A stretch of DNA of 64,000 bases from Streptomyces sp. BA2. Its GTDB lineage: Bacteria; Actinomycetota; Actinomycetes; Streptomycetales; Streptomycetaceae. The DNA is taken from assembly GCF_009769735.1 (NCBI RefSeq), contig NZ_WSRO01000001.1:186001-250000 (forward strand). The letters are read 5' to 3'. The notes beneath the pieces were generated by a model. That model was not told the DNA's origin, ran no database searches, and saw only the letters and a program-made list of their open reading frames with translations. The translations under genes and the position numbers were made by a program. Of the stretch, positions 23,553 through 31,708 are shown in pieces (the stretch's first letter is position 1; every line of letters begins with the position of its first letter).

Positions 23553-24449
23553 ATGAAAAACAAATGGGCAAGCCTCGGCGCGACAGCCGCTGCGGTTGCT
23601 GCGACCCTCGGATTAACTGCTCCTGCCTCCAGCGCTGTCAGCACTGACAGCGCTTCAGCATCTCAGCCTGCTGGAAAATCGAGTAACCCCTCCCCGGAAC
23701 GCCCCCGGATAATCTCCCCTATCGTTGGCGGTTCTCAGGTACCAAACGACGCATACCCCTTCATGGCTGCTCTGCTTAACAAGCAGACCCCGGGCGGCGC
23801 ACTCAAAAAGCAGTTCTGCGCAGGAACGCTCTACCAGCCGGACGTGATCCTGACCGCAGCGCACTGTGTAGCGCACCTCGAACCCGAGGATGTCAGGGTG
23901 GCCGTGGGGCGTACCGTTCTCTCTGACTCCAAGCAGGGGCAGGTACGCCAGGCGGTCAGCTTTCAAGTTCATCCCAGTTACGACCAAGAAGAAATTTCCA
24001 CGCGGCCTGGATATGACATGGCGCTCATCGAACTTGACAAGCCTGTTAAGGGCATCACCACCGTCCAACTGCCAACTCCAGGCACTGATGCGTTGATCCG
24101 TCCCGGCGCCCAGGCCGTCGCCGCCGGCTGGGGAATGACCGATGACATTCTAGAGCATTCTCCCGATCGATTGCGGCAGGTTACAATACCTATCCTTTCG
24201 CAAGCTGAATGCAAAACGAGTTACGGCTCTGACCAGTTCAATGCAAAAACTGACATATGCGCCGGATCCATGGGCAAGGCATCATGTTCGGGGGATAGCG
24301 GTGGACCTCTTCTCCGGAAGGTCCCGGGCCGGGAGGAGCCAATCCAGATCGGCATCGTCAGTAGAGGCGGAGAGGAATGCGCCTCCCAGGGCACGCCTGG
24401 GATTTACACCTCCCTCAGTTCGAAGAAGCTCTGGGATTCATTCGTGTGA
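23553..24449 (+). CDS. Secreted S1-family (trypsin-like fold) serine protease
   Basis: A 298-residue preproprotease: signal peptide (1-29), a Ser/Pro-rich propeptide, then the mature chain from IVGG (I57). The catalytic triad is H104 (LTAAHC), D155 (DMALIELD) and S249 (CSGDSGGP). The residue equivalent to trypsin Asp189, six before the catalytic Ser, is Ala243, so Arg/Lys specificity is not expected. Four cysteines in the visible disulfide positions. ATG 23553 has AAAAGG upstream; two near-upstream ATGs are less well placed. Codon 21 is TTA, suggesting bldA control, and base composition is less GC-rich than neighbours, which hints at transfer. Confidence 0.9.
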   Translation: MKNKWASLGATAAAVAATLGLTAPASSAVSTDSASASQPAGKSSNPSPERPRIISPIVGGSQVPNDAYPFMAALLNKQTPGGALKKQFCAGTLYQPDVILTAAHCVAHLEPEDVRVAVGRTVLSDSKQGQVRQAVSFQVHPSYDQEEISTRPGYDMALIELDKPVKGITTVQLPTPGTDALIRPGAQAVAAGWGMTDDILEHSPDRLRQVTIPILSQAECKTSYGSDQFNAKTDICAGSMGKASCSGDSGGPLLRKVPGREEPIQIGIVSRGGEECASQGTPGIYTSLSSKKLWDSFV

Positions 24450-24712
24450 GCGTCCGGTTGAATTCGTGGCATCCGGGGTGGAATAACGCCCTCAGCCATC
24501 CGACTGTTTCTGCGGCGGCTGCGCAATATGGTCAAGCCGGATCGTGGACTATGGGACGTGGGGCGCCAAGACCGATCCCTTTGCGCAACGCGGAGTAGCC
24601 CGGGTTCTGCACTCACGAACGGCGGGGCGTTCGTGAGTGCGGACCTCATCAGCCGTGCTCGGGAATCCGGTTTAGCCGCAAGAACGGCGGCCCCCGCCGT
24701 TGCCGAGCCCCC

Positions 24713-24783
24713 TGGCTCATGGCTCATGGCTCATGGCTCATGGCTCATGGCTCATGCCCCAATGCTCCATGGCTCATGGCTCA
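24713..24783. repeat. 7-bp tandem repeat TGGCTCA
   Basis: Six contiguous perfect copies of TGGCTCA (24713-24754), then after 15 nt two more (24770-24783). It lies just upstream of a hypothetical gene whose other side carries six copies of CGGCACA. Both fit YGGCWCA. Confidence 0.9.
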
Positions 24784-24889
24784 TTGCCCGCGTTTCACAA
24801 CAGGCAGCAACGATCGTGCCACCAGCCCGGTCGCGTGCGGACCGTGTGCCGCCTTGAGGTCGAAAGCTGAGTCCGCAAAGCTGCATTCT

Positions 24890-25378
24890 GTGAGCAAGAC
24901 AGGGACGAAAGCGCGTCAGGCCGCCCGCCAGAATCGTGCCGCCCGGGTGCAGGCTTCCATCGCGGCCGCGGTGGACTGCCCGCTCTGCCCGGACATCACA
25001 GCTGAGCGAGGGCTAGAGATCCTGACGAAGACGCTGAGTCCCGGCCGTGGACGCAGATGGTGGACGACAACCAAAGCGGTACAGGGGCACGCCATGCGGT
25101 TATCCAGTGACCCTGCATGGCGTGAGCAAGCTCTTCAATGGATCGATGCCTATCAAGAGGCGCATGGCCATGGGCCAAGCTGGCAGCAGTTCTGGCGAGC
25201 ACCCTCCCTCTGGCCCGACGAGACGACTGCCGCACTGCTGAGCGCAGTGGTGCGCCAGCTCAACGAAGGCGGGTGGCTCGACGGCACGAAGACGCCGTTC
25301 GCTCTGTGCCGAAGGGCAGGAAACCGAGCTGGTCGCCCATTGCAACGCACTGGAGTAGGCACGCCGTTGCAGCCCTAG
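24890..25378 (+). CDS. Hypothetical Trp-rich protein flanked by heptamer repeats
   Basis: A 162-residue protein with a basic N-terminus (KARQAARQNRAARVQ), a CPLCPD motif, and a Trp-rich region (RRWWTTTKAV, SDPAWREQALQWIDAYQ, SWQQFWRAPSLWPDE) ending in VVRQLNEGGWLDG. No family recognised; the basic start and helical pattern would fit a nucleic-acid-binding protein, but that is a guess. GTG 24890 is chosen because upstream codons consist of the heptamer repeat. Codon 71 is TTA. Short tandem repeats lie on both sides. Confidence 0.55.
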   Translation: MSKTGTKARQAARQNRAARVQASIAAAVDCPLCPDITAERGLEILTKTLSPGRGRRWWTTTKAVQGHAMRLSSDPAWREQALQWIDAYQEAHGHGPSWQQFWRAPSLWPDETTAALLSAVVRQLNEGGWLDGTKTPFALCRRAGNRAGRPLQRTGVGTPLQP

Positions 25379-25436
25379 GTGGCGCACGCCCCCGTGTCGC
25401 GTCCCCCCGGGCCCCCGCGCTGGCACGATTGCGGTA

Positions 25437-25478
25437 CGGCACACGGCACACGGCACACGGCACACGGCACACGGCACA
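25437..25478. repeat. 7-bp tandem repeat CGGCACA
   Basis: Six contiguous perfect copies of CGGCACA, about 60 nt after the end of the hypothetical gene. Same unit length and core as the upstream TGGCTCA array. Confidence 0.9.
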
Positions 25479-26022
25479 GCTGACACGAAGTAGGCGCCGC
25501 CCCGCTCCCCCTCCCCCGTGCTAGTTGACGCTCACCCGCCCGGGTCCAGGCCATGCCCTGACAACGGGCATGGCGTACCACGTCACGTGGGACGGTTTCC
25601 ATATCGGCACGTTGTTCCCTGAACCGTGTGTCAGTTTCCCCCAGGTACGCGCGGGCAGGCGGGATACCTCTGACGCGACGGCGGAGCGTGGTCCAGGTGC
25701 CTTGCGGAGGCCGGTGGGGGCCGAAGTGTCTGAAAGTTTTTGTACATCGTCTCCGTCAGCGGGCGCATTCCATTGATATGGATGCACATGCCGAGGAGAT
25801 CGGTAATGCGCAAGCGGTCGGAAATCCACAATGAGAGCCGACTGGAGGAGATCAATGAGGTTACGAGGAATTCAGCAGCCGGTATGAACAGGAGAAGCGG
25901 GGGAAATCGGAATCACTCGACCCTGTTTTCCCTGGCGCGACGTCGTGGACGCAATCTTCCGTGACTGCAGACCTTACGAAGCCCGGCCACAATTGCGTCT
26001 TACCGCTTGAATTCAATTCACA
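25479..26022. other. Intergenic region without supported gene
   Basis: About 540 nt; short open frames only, no ribosome site or family recognised. Confidence 0.4.
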
Positions 26023-26397
26023 TTAGGCAGCACTCCGGTGATCGTAGGTGCGGCAGGTGGTCTCGTGGCTCTGGCCGGCGGATGTCCACCAGCGCTCGCA
26101 GCAGGCGGCGGCGAGTTCGACGCGAGCGAGGGCTGCGGCATCCTCGACGCTCCATCTGCGGCGGGTTGCGCGCTCGAGGCGGTTGACCACGGCCCGCTGC
26201 CCGTTGGCGAGCTCGGTCTCACGCATGACGGCGAGCTCAGTCTCACGCGCAACGGCAAGCACGGGGACGATCGAGGCCGCGGCGAACACGAACGCGGCCC
26301 ATACGTCGCCGTATCGGAACTGCTGCACAGCGCAGAACGCGAGCAGCACGAAGAGCGCAGCATGGAGGCTGCACAAGGTGCGGGCGAGTCTGCTCAT
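26023..26397 (-). CDS. Small membrane protein, conserved hypothetical
   Basis: A 124-residue protein. The N-terminus holds two hydrophobic helices (LHAALFVLLAFCAVQQF and VWAAFVFAAASIVPVLAV), followed by a charged helix rich in Glu/Arg and a Cys/His-containing tail (AACCERWW...HETTCRTYDH) that might bind metal. It resembles small Streptomyces orphans that occur near phage-like and integrative elements, from memory only. The start at 26397 has a clear GGAG 7 nt upstream; the longer upstream frame does not. Confidence 0.65.
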   Translation of the reverse strand: MSRLARTLCSLHAALFVLLAFCAVQQFRYGDVWAAFVFAAASIVPVLAVARETELAVMRETELANGQRAVVNRLERATRRRWSVEDAAALARVELAAACCERWWTSAGQSHETTCRTYDHRSAA

Positions 26398-26644
26398 CTC
26401 TGGTCTCCGTAAATTGTTGTGCGGTCCGGGAGGATCGGGCGTGGCCGATGTGGTCTTGCCATCAGTGGCTTCCAAGGAGCGGCCGCCCCGGCTCTCCGGG
26501 GCGCCCTGGCTGTTGATTGAGATGCGCGCGCTTCGTGCGGTCGCTGATTACGGGGATGACAGCGAAGGTGTCCCTCGGGCCGACGGCATGCCGTGCGCAA
26601 CGAGTAGGGGCAGTGAGCGAGCAACGCGCCCAGGTCTGGGCCGG

Positions 26645-26905
26645 TTACGTTTCCGGCCGCACGGTCCGCCGGATGGCCGGGGCCTACCGTGGCAAGGCCA
26701 AGACCGACGCCCGTGATGCCTACGTCATTGCGGAAACTACCCGCCGCCGGGACTTCGCTGCCATCGACGTGCCCGTCCAGCTGGCGGCCGACCTCGCGCT
26801 GTTGACCGCTCACCGTTCCGACGTGGAAGCTGACCGGGTGCGGATGATCAACCGGCTCCGTGACGTGCAACAGACCGCGTTGCCCGGTGAGAACGTAGCT
26901 GTCCA
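26645..26905 (+). pseudogene. IS110-family transposase N-terminal fragment
   Basis: Encodes GRTVRRMAGAYRGKAKTDARDAYVIAE in part and later DLALLTAHRSDVEADRVRM, the DEDD RuvC-like N-terminal domain of IS110 transposases, with the KTDARDA acidic motif. The frame loses homology after RLRDV, and the C-terminal Ser-containing domain is absent. Dead fragment. Confidence 0.8.
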
Positions 26906-26986
26906 GATTGAGGCACCTGGTCAGAGCCGGTCACCTCCGGCGGGTAGGCGGGCGGGGATGCCCGCCCTCTAGGACGAAGGAGGATG

Positions 26987-27130
26987 TCAATTGCCACTCC
27001 TGCGGTAGGCGTGGAGAGTCCCAGCGATGGTGAGGACCACACCGAGGGCGAGGACCGCACTGAGCGCGGCGGCCCAGGCGGTGGAAAGGAAGGCAACGAG
27101 GCTGGCTGCGTGGATAATGTCGCGGATCAT
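26987..27130 (-). CDS. 47-residue single-helix membrane protein
   Basis: Starts MIRDIIHAASLVAFL, has one long hydrophobic stretch (about residues 9-38) and ends in a basic HAYRRSGN tail. Its ATG overlaps the stop of the LuxR-like regulator gene by four bases (ATGA), which strongly supports translation despite its small size. It may anchor or modulate the regulator; that is inference from coupling only. Confidence 0.65.
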   Translation of the reverse strand: MIRDIIHAASLVAFLSTAWAAALSAVLALGVVLTIAGTLHAYRRSGN

Positions 27131-27882
27131 GCGAGGGCCTGGGCCCTCTTGGGTGGTTGAGCGTGGCCGAGGAGCCCTATGTCCCAGCCGAGGTCAACCG
27201 CATGTGTATGCGAGCGTGCTTCCAGCAGGGCATGCCGCCAGTGGGACGTGGCGATGTCGGAACTGACCCGCATCCCTTCCCCTGTCTCACCGGCGAAGAG
27301 GCCACGCGTGCGGGCGTCGAGAGAGTGAGCAGGCCGGCCGATCTGTGGCCGCGTTTCGGTGACAGGACCGCGGAGATGTGCGTACCGGTAGAGGTAGTCG
27401 ACGAGGGAGGGCTGCGGGTGGCCGGTGGGACTGAGGCGATGGGTGAGTTGACGACGGCTGCAGTGCCTGGCACGTGGGCACTTGCTGAGGTCGTCGCAGA
27501 CCTGGCCGAGGGCATGACCGCGGGCAAGTCCGGCGATCACTTTGACGTCGTCGGGTAAGACGGGTCGGCGGCGCGCGCAGGGCTGTGTGCTCTGCGGCGG
27601 ACTCACCGCCTCGTACGTCTCGGCGGGGCCATCCCCCGCGCCGGAGCACAGTTCGCCCTTCGCTCCACCCACGATGTGCTGGCCCTTGCAGCCGGCCCCC
27701 CGAGCTGAGTCCAGCTCGTCGTACACGGCGGCACTCATGTCGGGAGCACCCGTACCCCGCTCCGCGTCGAAGGTCATGCTGTTCCCGGAGCCGGTCCATG
27801 CGATGACGTCGACGGCGCTGCCGCCGAGCCACTGAATGGTGACCGCCTCGATGGACTGCTCACGGTGGCGGGTAATCGTCAC
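27127..27882 (-). CDS. LuxR-like regulator with two C-terminal HTH-like modules
   Basis: A 251-residue protein. The C-terminal half holds two segments patterned like LuxR/NarL helix-turn-helix ends: one with VKVIAGLARGHALGQVCDDL, RQLTHRLS and SLVDYLYRYAHL, and one with LFAGETGEGMRVSSDIA, HALLEARSHTHAVDL and the closing GWDIGLLG. The duplicated VD(Y/L)xxRxxxL ending is characteristic. GTG 27882 has GGAG 6 nt upstream and is preferred to longer frames. It overlaps the 47-residue membrane protein gene by four bases. DNA-binding is predicted; target unknown. Confidence 0.55.
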   Translation of the reverse strand: MTITRHREQSIEAVTIQWLGGSAVDVIAWTGSGNSMTFDAERGTGAPDMSAAVYDELDSARGAGCKGQHIVGGAKGELCSGAGDGPAETYEAVSPPQSTQPCARRRPVLPDDVKVIAGLARGHALGQVCDDLSKCPRARHCSRRQLTHRLSPTGHPQPSLVDYLYRYAHLRGPVTETRPQIGRPAHSLDARTRGLFAGETGEGMRVSSDIATSHWRHALLEARSHTHAVDLGWDIGLLGHAQPPKRAQALA

Positions 27883-28284
27883 GACTGCTCCGGGGTGTGC
27901 TCGGGCTCGACGCGTACGTGGTCGTCGCACGCACCAGGCGGAAGAGAGATGGGCCTGCCGGACCCAGTGGTGCCACGCGGGAGCAGGTCGATGCCCTCTG
28001 CGGTCCGCGCGGTTCCGTACCGTGCCCAACGGCTGCCGGCCCCAAGGGTTTCGACGAACCACCCGCAGAGGCGGGTCGGGCGTTCCTCGGTGGCCCGATG
28101 TGCGAGCTCAGAGCGCACGTTCGGTGGGTAACACCCACAGCATCTCGGTAACCCGACATGGCCCAACGGGTGCGAGGAGGACAGCAAGCGGGTGCACGCT
28201 GGGCGGCGCGCTGGACCGCGTCCTGAGGTGCTGCTCCAGTTCCCGCCGTACGGAGGGTCGCGCGATGGGCCGCATCGAATCTCA

Positions 28285-28313
28285 GATAGCTTCGCGCCGA
28301 TTGCGAAGCTATC
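28285..28313. repeat. 11-bp perfect inverted repeat
   Basis: GATAGCTTCGC and GCGAAGCTATC separated by 7 nt. It lies about 65 nt before the IS5 remnant and could be an operator-like site or an IS-associated repeat. The rest of 27883-28374 shows no supported gene. Confidence 0.6.
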
Positions 28314-28374
28314 GGCAAGGTGACCTCGACCAGCGGGCCCAACTGGCTCTGTCTGAGTGGGGAACCGTCAGCCG

Positions 28375-28815
28375 CGACCGTGGATCGTGTCGGACGAACT
28401 GCGTTCGCTCATTGACCCGTTGCTGCGTGAGCCTGCTCCGGAGCTGGTCGAGGGCGGGCCTCGGGTATCGGACCGGCAAGTGTTGTGCGGATCCTCTTCG
28501 TCCTGCATAACGGCATCCAATGGGAGTACCTGCACCAGGAGTTGGGCTTCAGATCGGGCACGACCTGCTGGAGACGCCTGGCCGCCTGAAACGAAGCCGG
28601 CGTATGGGACCGCCTGCACACCGCATTGTTGAAAGAGCTGCGGTCGATGGACAAGCTGGACTGGTCGCGGTGCGGGCCACCCGACGGGGCCCAAAAAGGG
28701 GGCCCAGCCCGGTCGACCGCGCCCGGCCGGGCAGCAAGCACCACCTCATCGTCGACGGCCAGGGCATCCCGCTTGCGGTGTCACCGTGACCGGAGCAAAC
28801 GTCGACAGGGGTGAA
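28375..28815 (+). pseudogene. IS5-family transposase remnant
   Basis: Reading across frames gives WIVSDELRSLIDPLLREPAP, then FVLHNGIQWEYLHQELGF, SGTTCWRRLAA, a stop, NEAGVWDRLHTALLKELRS, then RRGPKRGPSPVDRARPGSKH and HLIVDGQGIPLAVS. This is the first two thirds of an IS5-group transposase with at least two frameshifts, one nonsense codon and loss of the C-terminal third. Inactive. Confidence 0.85.
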
Positions 28816-28958
28816 CGGAGACAGGCCCGGCGCGGCCCCTGACCTGCATTGTTGCCGGGACACCCACCCACCCAGGCGCTACCCTCCAAGCGTAATCCGT
28901 GAACTCATCTGGATTCAGTTCCGCGAACTCAGCGAGCACCAGCACCGAGAGGGCAGCG

Positions 28959-29102
28959 ATGAGCGAGCAGCCGTGGACCATCGACGCGATCGCGCACGCG
29001 ATGCCCGTCGCCGACACCCGCGAACAACTCCCTGCGGATATTCACGCCCTCATCGAGGTGCGACCGCACACGTCCACGGCATGCGAGACCGCACACTTGT
29101 GA
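28959..29102 (+). CDS. Short hypothetical protein, 47 residues
   Basis: ATG preceded by a GAGAGGG stretch; begins MSEQPWTIDAIAHAM, an amphipathic acidic peptide. The stop falls in a 9-bp inverted repeat (29099-29126). No family recognised; it may be a remnant of a longer gene. Confidence 0.35.
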   Translation: MSEQPWTIDAIAHAMPVADTREQLPADIHALIEVRPHTSTACETAHL

Positions 29103-29126
29103 ACGATGGCGATTTTGATCGTTCAC
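29099..29126. repeat. 9-bp inverted repeat
   Basis: GTGAACGAT (29099-29107) pairs with ATCGTTCAC (29118-29126), loop 10 nt, at the end of the 47-codon frame. Terminator-like or regulator-binding. Confidence 0.5.
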
Positions 29127-29193
29127 AGGTTGTGCGGAACGCAGCAAGTGAATACCTCCGCGAAGACGGCGGGCGCCGAGTCGAGGTGCGCGT

Positions 29194-29418
29194 TCAGCGG
29201 ACCAGGATGATGCGCGGCGGCCACAGCACGTCGGCCGCCATGAGGAGCGCTGGACCGAGGTGCACCGGACAGACCGGCAGCGGGGGTTGGTAGTGGCGGC
29301 CGATCTCGAAGCGAGCGGCGTCCTGACAGTCATCCGCGCTCTCCCGGCCACCTAATGGGCCTTTGCATCGTCCGTCGGCAGCTCGGGGGGAACTGGAGGG
29401 CTTGGGGCGATCGTTCAT
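29194..29418 (-). CDS. Small hypothetical protein, 74 residues
   Basis: The start at 29418 has a textbook AAGGAG 5 nt upstream. The protein begins MNDRPKPSSSPRAADGR, has an acidic/Gly N-terminal half and a hydrophobic C-terminal half (PVCPVHLGPALLMAADVLW) that could touch a membrane. No family recognised. Confidence 0.5.
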   Translation of the reverse strand: MNDRPKPSSSPRAADGRCKGPLGGRESADDCQDAARFEIGRHYQPPLPVCPVHLGPALLMAADVLWPPRIILVR

Positions 29419-30271
29419 GGTGGCTCCTTGAATAGCAATCTTCAGAGCGGTAACTGGTCGGGCGACAGGAGATATGCGTAACAGGTGAGGCCCAGGGACG
29501 GTTGAGCGAGATTCCTGACGTCTCAACTCGCGGCCCGGGGCCTCAATGCGGACTCAGCGTGACTTACTGGTCCTGCTGCATACCCTCGTGGAGTAGGCAA
29601 CCATGCTTATCGTCGCCCGCAAGAGTGGATTCGACGGTCCCTACTGAGAAGGTGTCCTGAGAAGCCGGTGGGCGTCAGCTCTCACCGGTATTACTACCTC
29701 GGTGAGCATCTCGGCGTGGCGATGACGGACGTGGAGAGCGCCTACACGGGCGGCTTGACCGTGAAGCGTTCACATGATGGCAGGGCACGACTGCGTGATC
29801 CATCACTTGATTCTCGACGCGCCTACGGTCATCGCGCCCTCTGGAAATCGGCAGGTCTTCGCGCTCATCCATCGCGCGTCCTTTTGAGGCCGAGACCCGG
29901 CTGAGGGGGTGAGGGGCGCCTGCTTCTTTCGGTTCCGCAAACGGGCCTGGAGCACTTGGAGGCGGGTCAAAATATCGGAAGACTCGAGAGGTCATTCACA
30001 CCATCGAGGCGGGCGAGTCTTTCGTGATCGGCGACCAACCGGCCTGTCCGCGGGTTCTGCTCCTGCCAGCTGAGCGGGCAGAAGTCCCGCCCCGTAACTC
30101 GTCGCCTCCAGGCAGCACCGAGTGCCGAATCACGCCGCCCCCCCAGCGGGGCCTGCCTCCGCAACGCAGACAGCCCTCCGGAAGGCCCGCCCGCTCGGAC
30201 CGCGCATCCGCTTCGAGACCTCGCCCAAAACCCACCCCACGAAACGACACCGAACCCACCCTGAATACGAC
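29419..30271. other. Intergenic region without supported gene
   Basis: About 850 nt. Open frames exist on both strands but none combines a ribosome site with a recognisable product. Confidence 0.4.
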
Positions 30272-30311
30272 GGCGGCCTGTACAACTCCAGGGGGGGTCG
30301 CACAGGCCGCC
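30272..30311 (-). terminator. Hairpin downstream of antitoxin-like gene
   Basis: GGCGGCCTGT (30272-30281) pairs perfectly with ACAGGCCGCC (30302-30311). It lies about 110 nt beyond the minus-strand gene ending at 30423. Confidence 0.4.
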
Positions 30312-30422
30312 ATCCGCAGACCGTGGATTCACCACCGGCGTCCCTTGCGGGGCCGGGGCATGGGGCAGAGCGGCCAGCAGCACTGCGGCCGCAGCACCAG
30401 TTACTGCAATCAGCCCCCGGCG

Positions 30423-30611
30423 CTACGACTGCGGGGGCTTGTCCTGATCCTGGCCTAACTGGTCCTTGAGCTTGTCCTGGACGGTGTCGACCTGGCGGGA
30501 GTACTTGCCCTGGGTCTTTTCGTCGACGAAGTCGCCCGCCTTGTCGATTCCCTGCCCGGCCGGGCCCTCGTGGCCTTTGAGCATTTGCTTGAGCTTGTCA
30601 ATGACTGACAT
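30423..30611 (-). CDS. MT0933/Rv0909-type antitoxin-like protein
   Basis: A 62-residue, highly charged helical protein beginning MSVIDKLKQMLKGHEGPAGQG, then IDKAGDFVDEKTQGKYSRQVDT, matching the MT0933 antitoxin family that is widespread in actinobacteria. In mycobacteria a member pairs with a toxin; here no adjacent same-strand toxin is seen, so a stand-alone or stress role is possible. The downstream tail is Gln/Asp-rich (QDQDKPPQS). Confidence 0.8.
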   Translation of the reverse strand: MSVIDKLKQMLKGHEGPAGQGIDKAGDFVDEKTQGKYSRQVDTVQDKLKDQLGQDQDKPPQS

Positions 30612-30788
30612 TGCAACGCCTTTCTCTGTAGCCCCCGCGTCCAGGCTCACATTGCGAAGCGCGGTGCGCATCCGGTGGTCTGGCGGCGCGTTGCCCCGCC
30701 GGATCGCCGAAGGCTGAGCGCCCGCCCCGGCCTCACAGGAGGCACAACTGATGCACGCCACTGCATTTCGGTGGCTAAGTTTGGTGGC

Positions 30789-30980
30789 ATGGCCGTCATG
30801 ACATTACGCATCCCCGATGACCTTGATCCTTCAATCCGCGCCGCTGCCGCGGCGGTCGGCATGTCGTTGAACGCCTATATCGTGCGCGCTGCACGCCGCC
30901 AGTCGGTACTCGACGCCGCGCAGCAGCTCTCCGCGCTCGGTCTCGGTGACGATCTGGCAGGCGAGGGCGACCTCCTGTGA
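30789..30980 (+). CDS. Ribbon-helix-helix antitoxin
   Basis: A 63-residue protein with a RHH fold pattern: MTLRIPDDLDPSIRAAAAAVGMSLNAYIV in two pieces (strand TLRIPDDL, then the two helices), and an acidic tail (GDDLAGEGDLL) suited to neutralising a toxin. ATG 30789 or 30798. Its stop overlaps the GTG of the next gene by four bases (GTGA), the classic antitoxin-toxin layout. It likely binds its own promoter. Confidence 0.78.
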   Translation: MAVMTLRIPDDLDPSIRAAAAAVGMSLNAYIVRAARRQSVLDAAQQLSALGLGDDLAGEGDLL

Positions 30981-31273
30981 GGCGTGGTGACATCTGGACG
31001 CTCGCGGATGGCCGCGACGTCCTGCTCGTGGCCCTTGATGGTCTGGAGGCCATGTTCGGTACGGCCCTCACGGTCGTGCTGCACCCTCCCGGCCGGTTCC
31101 CGGATACCGCCATGTCCGTTGTCATCGGTGAGCCGCTGCCGTGTACCGCGGTAGCGGTCAACCTCCAGCAACTGCGAACGGCCCAGTTCGAAGGCGCGCA
31201 GCACATCGGCACCGTAGCCCCCGAAACGATGGCACGCGTCGACCAGGCATTGCGCGCAGTCCTCGATGTGTAG
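30977..31273 (+). CDS. MazF/PemK-like toxin
   Basis: A 98-residue protein opening MRRGDIWTL, the N-terminal mark of MazF/PemK endoribonucleases, followed by beta-rich segments (VLLVALDG, MSVVIGEPLPC, AVAVNLQQLRT) and a terminal helix (PETMARVDQALRAVLDV). Expected to cleave mRNA when not bound by the upstream RHH antitoxin. The central loop is shorter on Arg/Lys than canonical MazF, so activity is uncertain. GTG start overlapping the antitoxin gene. Confidence 0.7.
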   Translation: MRRGDIWTLADGRDVLLVALDGLEAMFGTALTVVLHPPGRFPDTAMSVVIGEPLPCTAVAVNLQQLRTAQFEGAQHIGTVAPETMARVDQALRAVLDV

Positions 31274-31708
31274 GCGCCGAAGCCAGGGCTTGTTTTCCTC
31301 TGTGCTGCAACCACAGCAGCCCAACGGGCTCTTTCACGCCGACACCTTGCGTTTGGGTACGTCGGAAATGGCACGGTGCCTCCCGGGGGCGTTCGACCCA
31401 ACTACGGCTGCATGACCGCCCTGCTGAACAAGACACAGAAATGTTTGGTGTCGATCGAGAGAGGCCGCTCGAACAGCTTCGGAGTCATCTCGCTAATGCG
31501 TGTTGCCGGGTCAAACCCGCCCCCAGTGCACCCGCCTGTGGGTCATCAGCGCGTACTCTTCCCTACCACGCTGGACATGAGTTACTACTGTCACAGGCTG
31601 GCCAGTCAGATCTCAAGGTTCACTAACAAGGCACGCCCCTCATAAACACTCAGTGTGATCATGTCTCGCGACCCTCACCACCGCGTGCACTGACGAAAGG
31701 TCACGGTT
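31274..31708. other. Intergenic region without supported gene
   Basis: About 435 nt following the toxin gene; nothing recognised except the likely promoter of the next gene near its right end. Confidence 0.4.

Noticed and set aside
24713..25478. CRISPR array suspected from the short repeats
   Set aside because: Units are 7-bp contiguous tandems without spacers, and no cas genes are present.
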